Source of the DNA: Chloroflexota bacterium
Lineage (GTDB): Bacteria > Chloroflexota > Limnocylindria > Limnocylindrales > CSP1-4
Reading direction: 5' to 3'
Length of the DNA stretch: 64,000 bases
NCBI GenBank assembly: GCA_016191425.1
Contig: JACPOR010000022.1
Location: 1 to 64,000 of the forward strand
The notes under the pieces are model-generated. The model saw only the letters and a program-made list of their open reading frames with translations, had not been told where the DNA came from and did not search any database. A program made the translations under genes and the position numbers. Below, one piece after another: positions 24,219 to 32,908 of this stretch (positions are counted from its first letter, which is position 1; the number at the start of each line of letters is the position of its first letter).

Positions 24219-25457
24219 TCACCCGGCATCCCCTCGCCGGAACGGCTCGCCGAGAGCCGACGGCGGCCGCAGCCGCTGCCTCGCGAACGCCAGGACAAGC
24301 AGCGTCGTCAGGTGCGGCGCGAAGCTGACGAACTCGGACGGCACCACGCGGACGAACCAGAACCAGGCGAGCATCGCGCTGGCCGGGATCCCGAACAGGA
24401 GCGCCGCCCGCCAGTCGTGAGTGACGCCCCGCCGGATCGCGACGACCGCACCGAGCAACCCGAGGCCTACCAGCAGCACGCCGACGGTCGCCTCCTGACG
24501 AGTCCGGAGGGCGTCGGTGAACCCGAAGACCAGCGACCCGAGTGTGACCGACAAGGGGTTCCAGTTGCCGAAGATCACGGTCGCGAGACCGATGAACCCG
24601 CGACCCGCGGTCTGGCCCTCGCGATACAGGCTGGATGCGACGGTCACGAGATAGACGCCGCCGAGGCCGGCCAGTCCCCCGGACACGCCAAGTGCCAGGA
24701 ATCGATACCGCCAGGGTCGAACACCCAGGCTGTCGGCGGCCTCGGGGGACTCGCCCACGGCGCGGATCCGGAGCCCGAGCCGCGTTCGCCACAGTACCCA
24801 CCAGGTGATCGGCACGAGCCCGACGACGGCGATCGTGAGGATCGAGACATCCGTGAGCAGACCAAGGACGACCGCGACCGCATCCGCGAGGATCGGTATC
24901 CCGCTGCCGGCCAGCGGGTCGAGGACCGAGCTGAGTCCAGGCACGCTCAGAGACGGGAAGTCGGGCACCGGAGGCGATGTCGCGATCGACCCCCCGGGGA
25001 CGGTCGCGAAGGTGACCGACGAGAGGAACCGGGTGACCCCGGTCGCCAACAGGTTGAGCGACAACCCGGAGATCGCCTGGTCAACGCCGAACGTGACGGA
25101 CAACACCGCATGAAGCAGCCCGAATGCGACTCCGGCCGCGATCCCGGCGACGAGCGCCGGCCCGACCCCCCACTGGTAGCCGGCCCAGGCGCCGAACCAC
25201 GTACCGGCGATCATCATGCCCTCGAGGCCGATGTTGATGACGCCGGATCGCTCTGCCCAAAGTGCCCCCAAGCCGGCGAGCAGGATCGGCGCGCTGAATC
25301 GGAGTGTTGCCGCCACCCCGCCGCGGGAGAAGAGATCAGGGGCGTCGAATGCCCCGCTGAGCAGCGACAGCACGATGAAGCCGAGGGCAATCCGCGTCAC
25401 GAGGCCTGCGGGCCAGGTCCATCGACTGACCGGGCGGCGCCACACGGCCGCCGTCAC
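24219..25457 (-). CDS. BMP-type nucleoside ABC transporter, second permease
   Basis: A 412-residue integral membrane protein with about ten hydrophobic segments, in the branched-chain/sugar permease family (NupQ/YufQ-like). The motif ERSGVINIGLEGMMIAG is characteristic of the nucleoside subgroup. A cytoplasmic loop with EAADSLGVRPWRYRF is the ATPase-contacting EAA-like region. The GTG start overlaps the stop of the first permease. No ATP-binding subunit is encoded next to it. Confidence 0.88.
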   Translation of the reverse strand: MTAAVWRRPVSRWTWPAGLVTRIALGFIVLSLLSGAFDAPDLFSRGGVAATLRFSAPILLAGLGALWAERSGVINIGLEGMMIAGTWFGAWAGYQWGVGPALVAGIAAGVAFGLLHAVLSVTFGVDQAISGLSLNLLATGVTRFLSSVTFATVPGGSIATSPPVPDFPSLSVPGLSSVLDPLAGSGIPILADAVAVVLGLLTDVSILTIAVVGLVPITWWVLWRTRLGLRIRAVGESPEAADSLGVRPWRYRFLALGVSGGLAGLGGVYLVTVASSLYREGQTAGRGFIGLATVIFGNWNPLSVTLGSLVFGFTDALRTRQEATVGVLLVGLGLLGAVVAIRRGVTHDWRAALLFGIPASAMLAWFWFVRVVPSEFVSFAPHLTTLLVLAFARQRLRPPSALGEPFRRGDAG

Positions 25458-26533
25458 GCCCGGACTCCTTCGACGGAGTTGGCCACGTATCGGCGCTCCT
25501 GTCGAGCGCGGATCCGCCGCACGAGCTCGTAGGCCACGACGATCGAGAGGACGATCACGGCCTGGAGGATCGTGACGACTTCCTTGCTGACGCCCGCGAG
25601 GTCGAGGACCTGGGCCGAGCGCTCGATGAAGGCCCAGACGAACGCCGCGACCGCAACCCCGATCGGATGATTTCGCCCGAGGATGGCGACCGACAGGCCG
25701 GTGAACGCGAGTCCGGCGGGAAAGTCGAGCCCGAACCGGTGTGAGGTTCCCAGGAGTTGGGGCAGGCCGACCAGACCCGCGATCGCGCCCGACGCGGCCA
25801 TGGTCAGGAGGGCGAGGCGAGGAGCACGGATACCGGCCACCGTGGCAGCACGGCTGGCGAGGCCCATCCCCCGGACCTCGAAGCCGACCGTGGTCCGGTG
25901 GAGCACGATCCAGTACCCGAGGCCGACGAGCGTCGCGAGTGCGACCAGCCCGTTGAGGTCACCCGCAGCAGTGGGGATCCCCGGGACCCAGCCGGAATCC
26001 GGGATCGTGGCCGTCGTGACGTTGTTGCTGCCCGCAGCTTGCTGGGCGAGACGCAGTGGTGAGAGCAGGTAGGCAATGATCCCGGTCGCGATCGCGTTCA
26101 ACATGATCGTGGAGATGACGACATTGACCCCTCGGTGGACGTATAACAGGCCGGCGATGGCGGCCCACGCCCAGCCCACGACCATCGCGACAAGCACGAT
26201 GAGAGCAACGTGGAGGGGCGCCGGAAGGGCCACGGCCGCGCCGACGACCGCAGCGGCGAACGCAGCGAGCCGGTACTGTCCGTCGATGCCGATATTGAAG
26301 AGCCGCAGGTGGAACCCGATGGCGGCGGCGATTCCGGCGAGGTAGTACGGGACGGCCTTGTTGACGACGGCGATCAGCGTCGAGGGCTGGATGCCGTACC
26401 TGAGCGCGTCGCTGAGCGTGGCTGCAGGGTCGGCGCCGGTCAGGCCGAGAATGAGCCAGGCGACCGCGAACGCGAGCCCCAGCGCCGCGCCCGGCGCGAC
26501 CACCGTCAGGACCACGCTGCGCACTCGACCCAT
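25454..26533 (-). CDS. BMP-type nucleoside ABC transporter, first permease
   Basis: A 359-residue permease with multiple membrane segments (NupP/YufP-like). The N-terminal FHLRLFNIGIDGQYRLAAF is the counterpart of the NIGxEGQ signature, and RAATVAGIRAPRLALLTM corresponds to the EAA-like loop. It pairs with the second permease by a GTGA overlap and follows the binding-protein gene after nine bases. Confidence 0.88.
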   Translation of the reverse strand: MGRVRSVVLTVVAPGAALGLAFAVAWLILGLTGADPAATLSDALRYGIQPSTLIAVVNKAVPYYLAGIAAAIGFHLRLFNIGIDGQYRLAAFAAAVVGAAVALPAPLHVALIVLVAMVVGWAWAAIAGLLYVHRGVNVVISTIMLNAIATGIIAYLLSPLRLAQQAAGSNNVTTATIPDSGWVPGIPTAAGDLNGLVALATLVGLGYWIVLHRTTVGFEVRGMGLASRAATVAGIRAPRLALLTMAASGAIAGLVGLPQLLGTSHRFGLDFPAGLAFTGLSVAILGRNHPIGVAVAAFVWAFIERSAQVLDLAGVSKEVVTILQAVIVLSIVVAYELVRRIRARQERRYVANSVEGVRA

Positions 26534-26542
26534 GACCGCGAG

Positions 26543-27625
26543 TCAGGGCGTTTCAGGAACGGAGATCGTGCCGGCGATGATCTGGGCAGCGAATGCGTCA
26601 AGCTTCGTCTTGATGTCCGCGACGAAGCCGCCCGACGTCGAATAGCCGACCCCGCCGTTCGCCAGCCCGAACGTCTGGTTGCCGGCCACGAACGTGCCGC
26701 GCGCGACCGACATGACGAACGTGTAGGTGCCGACGTTGGCGTTCTTGAGCATCGACGTGAGGATGTGGTCCCGGACGGATTCCGGCGCCAGCGTGTACTC
26801 GTCGGCGTCGACGCCAATGGACCAGTGATTCGAGGAGGCGGCGGCCTCGTGAACACCCGACCCCGATCCCCCGGCCGCAGCGAAGATGATGTCGACACCG
26901 TTGTCGTACATCCCGAGGGCCGCTTCCCGCCCATGAGGAGGATCCCCGAACCCGGAGTAATCGGGCGGCTGGCTGAGATAGGTCACCTCAACCGTCGCGT
27001 CGGGATTCGCGGCACGGACGCCGGCCGTGTAGCCCGCCTCAAACTTCTGGAGCAGCGGGAGCTGAACGGCCCCGATGAAGCCCACCGCCTTCGTCTTCGT
27101 CTTGAGGCCGGCGGCCGCGCCGACGAGGAATGAGCCCTCCTGCTCGGCGAAGGTGATGCCCTCGACGTTGGGCGCGTTCACGGTGGCATCGTCGACGATG
27201 CCGAAGTGGACCGCCGGGAACTCGGCCGCCACGATCTGCAGGGGCGCGGCATAGGTGAAGCCGACCGCGATGATCGGGTCGTAGTCCGCGCCGGCGAGCA
27301 GTCGCAGCCGCTCGGCGCGGTCATCGTCCGTGTCGTCCAGCTTGGCCGTCACCTCCCTGAGCTCGGCTCCGAGCTCGTCGGCTGCCTGTCGAGCGCCGTC
27401 GTACGCGATGTCGTTGAAGCCGCCATCGCCGCGCCCGGAGATGTCGAAGGCCACGGCAATCTTCGTGATCGAGGCGTTGGGGAGTGGCACAGGATTCTTC
27501 GTCGGGAGGACCGGCGGCCCGGGCGACGGTCCCAAGTCGGAGGGCGCTGCTTGCTGCGGGCCGCAGGCGCCGACAAGCAGGGCGAGGGCGGAGAGCGCCG
27601 TGAGGGTCCCGCTCCGGAAGTGCAT
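26543..27625 (-). CDS. BMP-family nucleoside-binding lipoprotein
   Basis: A 360-residue exported lipoprotein: signal peptide with hydrophobic core ALSALALLVGAC and lipobox Cys20. The mature protein has KIAVAFDISGRGDGGFNDIAYDGA, typical of the BMP (TmpC/Med) family that binds purine nucleosides, and later IIFAAAGGSGSGVHEAA and IGVDADEY. It is the substrate-binding subunit for the two downstream permeases. A divergently transcribed ribokinase-like gene points to ribonucleoside or ribose salvage. Confidence 0.9.
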   Translation of the reverse strand: MHFRSGTLTALSALALLVGACGPQQAAPSDLGPSPGPPVLPTKNPVPLPNASITKIAVAFDISGRGDGGFNDIAYDGARQAADELGAELREVTAKLDDTDDDRAERLRLLAGADYDPIIAVGFTYAAPLQIVAAEFPAVHFGIVDDATVNAPNVEGITFAEQEGSFLVGAAAGLKTKTKAVGFIGAVQLPLLQKFEAGYTAGVRAANPDATVEVTYLSQPPDYSGFGDPPHGREAALGMYDNGVDIIFAAAGGSGSGVHEAAASSNHWSIGVDADEYTLAPESVRDHILTSMLKNANVGTYTFVMSVARGTFVAGNQTFGLANGGVGYSTSGGFVADIKTKLDAFAAQIIAGTISVPETP

Positions 27626-27669
27626 GCCGCCACGGTATCGTGTTCGCGTCTCGGAGAGCAGGAGGACGC

Positions 27670-28635
27670 GTGGGCGCGGCGAATTCAGGAACGACGGCCA
27701 GCGTCGTCGTGGTCGGCAGCATCAACACCGACCTGGTCACCTATGTTCGTCGGGCGCCGGGCCCGGGCGAGACCGTGATCGGCGACCGATTCCAGTCCGG
27801 GTTCGGCGGCAAGGGCGCGAATCAGGCCGTGATGGCTCGGCAGCTCGGCGCCGACGTCTCGTTCATCGGCGCACTCGGGGACGACTTCTATGCGGCACTG
27901 ACGCTGGAGAACTTCGAACGACTCGGGATCAATGCCGACGGCGTGATGCGGGTTCCGGGATCCAGTGGCGTCGCGCCGATCTGGGTCGAGGCCGACGGGA
28001 CCAACCGGATCATCGTGGTCCCGGGTGCCAACGACCTGGTCACGGCCGAGCACGCGACGCGGGCTATCGCCGCCATTCCACACATCGACGTCTGCGTCGG
28101 CCAGTTCGAGATCCCCCAGGCGGTGACGGCGGCCACCTTCTCAGCGGCCAGGGCGCGCGGCGCCGTCACCATCCTCAACCCTGCCCCTGCCGCGCGGATC
28201 AATCTGGACCTGCTGGCCGTCACCGACTGGCTTATTCCCAACGAGGTCGAGTTCGGGATCCTTGCCGATCGGGCAATCGGCGCCGCGTTCGCCGTCAGTA
28301 ACGAGGCGATGGCGGAGTTCAGCAGGCGCATCGGCGTGCGCCTCATCGTCACCCTTGGGTCCGCCGGCGCTGCGTGCGTCGGGCCCGACGCCGTGGTCAC
28401 CCGGCTGCCGGCACGCGCGGTGACCGCCGTCGATACGACCGGCGCCGGCGATGCGTTCGTCGGGGCCTTCGCGGTGGGGCTCGCCCGGGGATGGTCGGAG
28501 ATCGACTCGGTCAGGCTCGGAATCGCGTGCGCGACCGAAAGCGTCCTCCGACCGGGAACGCAGTCCTCCTTCCCGAGTGCCCGCGAGGCTGCCGCGATCC
28601 TTGCCGACATCGAGGGCCCCGGAGCGCGAGCCTAG
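27670..28635 (+). CDS. rbsK: ribokinase-like PfkB-family sugar/nucleoside kinase
   Basis: A 321-residue PfkB kinase. SINTDLVTYVRRAPGPGETV and GFGGKGANQAVMARQLGA form the first PfkB signature; DTTGAGDAFVGAFAVGLARG is the second, with the catalytic Asp. The profile fits ribokinase best. AGGAGG five bases before the GTG at 27670 decides this start. It is divergent from the nucleoside importer, consistent with salvage of the ribose moiety. Confidence 0.87.
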   Translation: MGAANSGTTASVVVVGSINTDLVTYVRRAPGPGETVIGDRFQSGFGGKGANQAVMARQLGADVSFIGALGDDFYAALTLENFERLGINADGVMRVPGSSGVAPIWVEADGTNRIIVVPGANDLVTAEHATRAIAAIPHIDVCVGQFEIPQAVTAATFSAARARGAVTILNPAPAARINLDLLAVTDWLIPNEVEFGILADRAIGAAFAVSNEAMAEFSRRIGVRLIVTLGSAGAACVGPDAVVTRLPARAVTAVDTTGAGDAFVGAFAVGLARGWSEIDSVRLGIACATESVLRPGTQSSFPSAREAAAILADIEGPGARA

Positions 28636-28644
28636 CGGCGAGGC

Positions 28645-28935
28645 TCACTCCTCGGCGACCTCGTAGCCCTCGGCCCCGGGGATGAAGAGCAGGTCGTCCC
28701 TGTAGCACCAGCGCCAATCCTCGCCAGGCTGGGCCGACCGGATCATGGGGTGACCGTCCGAGAGGTAGTGACCCGTGGCATGGCGATTCGGGCTGTTGTC
28801 GCAGCAGAGCGTCTGTCCGCAGTTCAGGCACTGACGAAGGTGATGCCATGTCGAGCCAATCGCGACACAGGCCAGACAGACTGTTTCGGGGTCGTCGACC
28901 GCCACGCCCGTTTCGAAGTGTTCGCAGAGCGGCAT
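28645..28935 (-). CDS. UBP-type zinc finger protein
   Basis: The 96-residue protein carries the Zn-UBP pattern: CEHF, CLACVAIGSTWHHLRQCLNCGQTLCCDNSPNRHATGHYLSDGHPMI, with Cys and His spaced as in ubiquitin-protease zinc fingers. Bacterial stand-alone versions are common but uncharacterised. The C-terminus ends with WRWCYRDDLLFIPG. A 21-bp repeat array lies upstream, between it and tRNA-Ser(TGA). Confidence 0.85.
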   Translation of the reverse strand: MPLCEHFETGVAVDDPETVCLACVAIGSTWHHLRQCLNCGQTLCCDNSPNRHATGHYLSDGHPMIRSAQPGEDWRWCYRDDLLFIPGAEGYEVAEE

Positions 28936-28961
28936 CGTGGTGTCCTTCCGTAGGCGATCTG

Positions 28962-29081
28962 GGCGCCGTTCGTGGCGATCCTGGCGCCGTTCGTGGCGAT
29001 CCTGGCGCCGTTCGTGGCGATCCTGGCGCCGTTCGTGGCGATCCTGGCGCCGTTCGTGGCGATCCTGGCGCCGTTCGTGGC
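28962..29081. repeat. 21-bp tandem repeat running into a tRNA 3' end
   Basis: Five full units of GGCGCCGTTCGTGGCGATCC(T) begin at 28962, 28983, 29004, 29025 and 29046. A sixth, starting at 29067, matches for 15 bases and then becomes the tRNA-Ser gene. The tRNA's encoded CCA and discriminator (TGGC on the + strand, 29078-29081) lie inside the repeat unit. Units are identical at every position I checked. Confidence 0.93.
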
Positions 29082-29163
29082 GGAGAGGGTGGGATTCGAA
29101 CCCACGGGGCTTTCACCCGCCTGTTTTCAAGACAGGTCCGTTAGGCCACTCCGGCACCTCTCC
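29078..29163 (-). tRNA. tRNA-Ser(TGA)
   Basis: An 86-nt class II tRNA: acceptor GGAGAGG/CCTCTCC, anticodon stem CCTGT/ACAGG with loop CTTGAAA (anticodon UGA, reads UCA and relatives), long variable arm, T loop TTCGAAT, discriminator G and an encoded CCA that overlaps the flanking repeat. Confidence 0.95.
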
Positions 29164-29186
29164 AGCGCCGAGGATATCAGCGAGGG

Positions 29187-32100
29187 TCAGTTCGATGGAG
29201 CCACGCGATCTTCCGTCGGTGCCGGGCTTCGCCGCTCGGAATCGGTGGCTGTCTCCGGGGCGATGGCCGAGCCCGTCGGCCAGGCCATGACACGTTCCAG
29301 CTGGGCGACGAGCGCCGACGCGCCAAGGCGCTTGAATGTCTCACGAGCAGCGCGGGCGGCCGACTCGACCCCCGGGCCCGCCGGACCGACGACCACCGCC
29401 ATGGTGATCGCGGTCAGCGCCTCGTCCCACGGCAGTCCGAGATCGCGCCAGGCACCAAGCACATCCCGATACCGAAGGCCCGCTGCCCCGATGTCGCCGG
29501 CAAGAGCCAAGAGCCCGGCCTCGATCTCCGCGTGTGCGGCCGAGATCGCCGGGCCGTGTGTGGTTGTGTCCAGCCCGTCCAGGGCGGCCCGAGCCCGCGC
29601 TGGGTCCCGGAGACGAAGTGCGGCACGCGCCGCGGTCAGATAGGAGGTGGGTGCCGACCAGCTGATCATCGCCGCGGCCGTCATGGCGTCCTCGTACGCC
29701 TGCCCCAGGCGGCCCTCGACGAACGCAACGCTCCCCTGAGTGTCGCGCACGAGCGCCTGTGCCTGGCTGTCGGAGCCGGCACCGAGAACGCGCTCAACCT
29801 CGGCAAGCCGATCGGTGACATCGTCCCCCCGTGCGGCCGCGATCACGAGCGTGGCCGCCGTCGCCGCGACGCGGTCCACATCTCCCATGGCGGCCGACTC
29901 GACGTCTCGAGCCATCTGGACCGCCCAATCCCAATCACCGGTCCTCAATGCAGGATGCGTCGCGTTCAGGACGAGGGTCGGCAGGTAGTCGGCCCGGCCG
30001 AGGCGCTTGGCCTGATCAAGGCCGGCCATTGCCGTCGTGAGCGCCGCTCGGGGGTCGCGGGCAATCTGGGCGTCACTCAGGTTGGTGAGCGCGCGGACCA
30101 TGCCCACCTGGTTCCCGTGGGCCTCTGCCAGGGCGTAGGCTCCGCGCATCGTACTGATCCCCTCGTAGCCCCGGCCGAGGTATCCGAGCGAGCCGCCCTT
30201 GACGATCAGGCCGTCGACGATGGTCTCGACAAAGTCGTTGCGCTCTGCCTCCGCCAGCGCCTTGTCGGCCCAGTCGACCGCCTGTTCCAGCTCCTCGCCG
30301 ATCCAGTGGATATTCGCGAGGCGGAGCAGGAGGCCAGCGTGTTCCCTGGATCCGGCGATGTCCTCGAAGGTCGGGACCGTCTCGTTGAGGATCTTCTTTG
30401 CCTCATCGGTCCGGAGGAGGCTCGCCAGCGACCGGGTCCGGAGGCTGATCACGCGGGCCTCGCCGAGTCGGTCTCCGCGGCTCGCGAACTGCGCCTGCGC
30501 GAGGCCGGCGAGCTCCCCGGCCCGGTCGTACCGCCCGGCAGCCATGGCCTCGCTGGCCGTGCGTTCGAGAAGCTCCGGCTGGTGTTCGGCGTCCACCTGG
30601 ATCGTGAGAGCCTGTTCGAGGAATGCGTACGCCTGCGCCGGGGAGCCCAGCGCGGACGCTCGATCGGCGGCCCCGGTCAAGGCAATGCGCGCCTGGATGG
30701 CGAGGGCGTTCGCCTCCGGTCCGGCCGGGCTGTTGGCGTGCGCGGCGAGGTAATGACCCGCGAGCGCACCGGCAAGCTCGTCGAGGCCGAGGCCCTCGAA
30801 GAACCGCGCCGCCGCGAGGTGGCGTTCCCGTCGATCGCGTCGTGTCAGGGTGTTGTAGGCGACTTCGCGGATCAGCGCCTGGACGAACGCGTACTGGCCG
30901 CGCTCCGGCGATCGCGGATCAGACCTCGAGGACAGGATCTCGCGGCGAACGAGGCCGGCCAGCCTTGGCTCGAGGTCCGAGGCGTCGCGTCCGGACACGG
31001 CCGCGAGTCCAGCGAGGGTGAAACTCTGCCCGAGTACCGCGGCCTCCTGCAGAAGGGCCCGGTCCGCCGGGTCGAGGACGTCGAGGCGGGCCCCGATCAA
31101 CGCGGTCAGCGTCTCGGGGACGGCCAGTTCCGTCAGATCGCCGACGAGCGCGTAGATCCCGTCCTCCTGGCGCAGCCGGCCGTCCGCGACGAGCATCCGG
31201 ACGGTCTCGACCGCGTACAGCGGCATTCCGTCGGCGCGTGCGACGATGGCCGCAGCCGTCGACTTGGGAAGGCCCGGCACAAGGCCGTCGAGCAGCTCGA
31301 GCATCGCCGTTTCGGTCAGCGGCTCGAGACCGAGGCTCAGGAAATTCCGTCGACCGGCGCCCCAGTCCTGCCGCCGCTCGAGAAGCTCGGGCCGGGCAAG
31401 CGTCAGGACGTAGATCGGCTGCTCGCGCGACCATTCGAGGAGGTGGTCGATGAAATCGAGCAGTCCCGGGTCGGCCCAGTGGAGGTCCTCGAACACCAGC
31501 ACGACGGGGCCGGACAGGGCCAGCCTGTCGAAGAACGTGCGCCATGCCGAGAAGAGCTGGTCGGCGGGCATCTCGCCCCCGCTGATCCCCAGAAGTGTGA
31601 GCATCGCCGGCTCGATCCAGCGCAGTTCCTGCTCGTCCGAAACGACCCTGGAGAGCATGTCCGCGATCTTCGCGCGTGTGGTCGGCTCGTCGTCCGTCTC
31701 GGCCAGCCCGGCCCGTCCGCGGATCATCTCGCCGAGCGCCCAGAAGGAGATCCCCTGTCCGTAGGCTGGCGATCGTCCGTGGTGCCACCAGGCCCTGGTG
31801 ACGATGCCGTCGAGATACTTCTCGAACTCCCAGGCAAGGCGGCTCTTCCCGATTCCGCCGGGCCCGATCACGGAAACGAGGCGGGCGCGGCGCTCTTTCG
31901 CGGCGGCGTGGAAGAGGTCCTTCAGAAGGCGCAGCTCATCGTCACGACCGACGAACGGTGCCTCGAGGCCCTCGGTGCGACCGCGGCCGCCCCGCTCTGC
32001 CATGACGCGCAGGGCCAGCCACGCCGGCACTGGCGATGACTTGCCTTTGAGGACCTGGTCGAGCGCCTCCTCGAAGGCGATCGCCTTTGCCGCCGCTCGG

Positions 32101-32759
32101 AAGGTTCCCTCGCCCACCAGGACTCTGCCAGGCGGCGCAACGGACTGCAGGCGAGCCGCGGTGTTCACGATGTCGCCCGCCACGATGCCCTGGTTGGCCG
32201 CCCCGATCGTCACGGCGGCCTCGCCACTGAGGATCCCGCATCGGGCCTGGATTCCCGGGCCAAGGACTCGGACGGAATCCACAAGCTCGAGTCCGGCCCT
32301 GACCGCCCGCTCGGCATCATCCTCGCGGGCCACGGGTGCGCCCCAGACTGCCATGACGGCATCGCCAATGAACTTCTCGATGGTTCCGCCGTAGCGCTCG
32401 ATCACGTCGGTGCACAGGGCGAAGTACTTGGTCAGGACTTCTCGGACATCCTCCGCGTCCCGTTCCTCCGCGAACGGTGTGAAGCCGACCAGGTCGGCGA
32501 AGAGCACGGTGACGAGGCGGCGCTCCGCGGCGGGCCCATCACCGGCACGCGCCGCGACGGATTCAGTCGTCGTGCCGGCGCCAGGCGGCGTGGCAGCTCC
32601 GCCAGCGTCGGAAAGCGCCTTGCCACACTCTCCGCAAAACCGCTCACCGGCCACATTCAGGGCGCCGCAACTCGGGCATCCGAGGGCCAGCGCGGCGCCG
32701 CAGGAGGCGCAGAACTTGCGTCCTGGCCGATTTTCGGTTCCGCACGTGGCGCAGATCAT
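29187..32759 (-). CDS. adenylate/guanylate cyclase - AAA ATPase - TPR regulator
   Basis: A 1190-residue multidomain protein. Two zinc ribbons at residues ~3-50 (CATC...CASC and CPSC...CGEC) come first. A class III nucleotide cyclase domain follows (~80-250), with VLFADLVGFTPFAEE and FIGDAVMAVWGAP. An AAA/STAND ATPase domain begins near residue 275 (PFVGRDDELRLL, Walker A GPGGIGKS, then VLVFEDLHWADPG). A long TPR-like helical region completes the chain. Such proteins are abundant in Chloroflexota and Actinobacteria and are thought to be signalling hubs. Both metal Asp residues of the cyclase appear present; no transmembrane segment is seen, so it is probably cytosolic. Confidence 0.9.
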   Translation of the reverse strand: MICATCGTENRPGRKFCASCGAALALGCPSCGALNVAGERFCGECGKALSDAGGAATPPGAGTTTESVAARAGDGPAAERRLVTVLFADLVGFTPFAEERDAEDVREVLTKYFALCTDVIERYGGTIEKFIGDAVMAVWGAPVAREDDAERAVRAGLELVDSVRVLGPGIQARCGILSGEAAVTIGAANQGIVAGDIVNTAARLQSVAPPGRVLVGEGTFRAAAKAIAFEEALDQVLKGKSSPVPAWLALRVMAERGGRGRTEGLEAPFVGRDDELRLLKDLFHAAAKERRARLVSVIGPGGIGKSRLAWEFEKYLDGIVTRAWWHHGRSPAYGQGISFWALGEMIRGRAGLAETDDEPTTRAKIADMLSRVVSDEQELRWIEPAMLTLLGISGGEMPADQLFSAWRTFFDRLALSGPVVLVFEDLHWADPGLLDFIDHLLEWSREQPIYVLTLARPELLERRQDWGAGRRNFLSLGLEPLTETAMLELLDGLVPGLPKSTAAAIVARADGMPLYAVETVRMLVADGRLRQEDGIYALVGDLTELAVPETLTALIGARLDVLDPADRALLQEAAVLGQSFTLAGLAAVSGRDASDLEPRLAGLVRREILSSRSDPRSPERGQYAFVQALIREVAYNTLTRRDRRERHLAAARFFEGLGLDELAGALAGHYLAAHANSPAGPEANALAIQARIALTGAADRASALGSPAQAYAFLEQALTIQVDAEHQPELLERTASEAMAAGRYDRAGELAGLAQAQFASRGDRLGEARVISLRTRSLASLLRTDEAKKILNETVPTFEDIAGSREHAGLLLRLANIHWIGEELEQAVDWADKALAEAERNDFVETIVDGLIVKGGSLGYLGRGYEGISTMRGAYALAEAHGNQVGMVRALTNLSDAQIARDPRAALTTAMAGLDQAKRLGRADYLPTLVLNATHPALRTGDWDWAVQMARDVESAAMGDVDRVAATAATLVIAAARGDDVTDRLAEVERVLGAGSDSQAQALVRDTQGSVAFVEGRLGQAYEDAMTAAAMISWSAPTSYLTAARAALRLRDPARARAALDGLDTTTHGPAISAAHAEIEAGLLALAGDIGAAGLRYRDVLGAWRDLGLPWDEALTAITMAVVVGPAGPGVESAARAARETFKRLGASALVAQLERVMAWPTGSAIAPETATDSERRSPAPTEDRVAPSN

Positions 32760-32908
32760 CGGCGGAGCCTAACGGATGACCGAGACGTTCGCACCATCAT
32801 CGGCGCCGCGGAGATTCATGCGATGCCGGGGTGTGCGATCCGACCGGCAGCGTCGGAGAGCACCAATTGGAACTCCGGTACCACCGCCTCGACTGGCGGC
32901 GCCTGCCG

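Noticed and set aside
23544-25532. A 662-codon plus-strand frame
   Set aside because: Antisense to the permease gene and composed of charged low-complexity sequence; the minus-strand permease explains the DNA.
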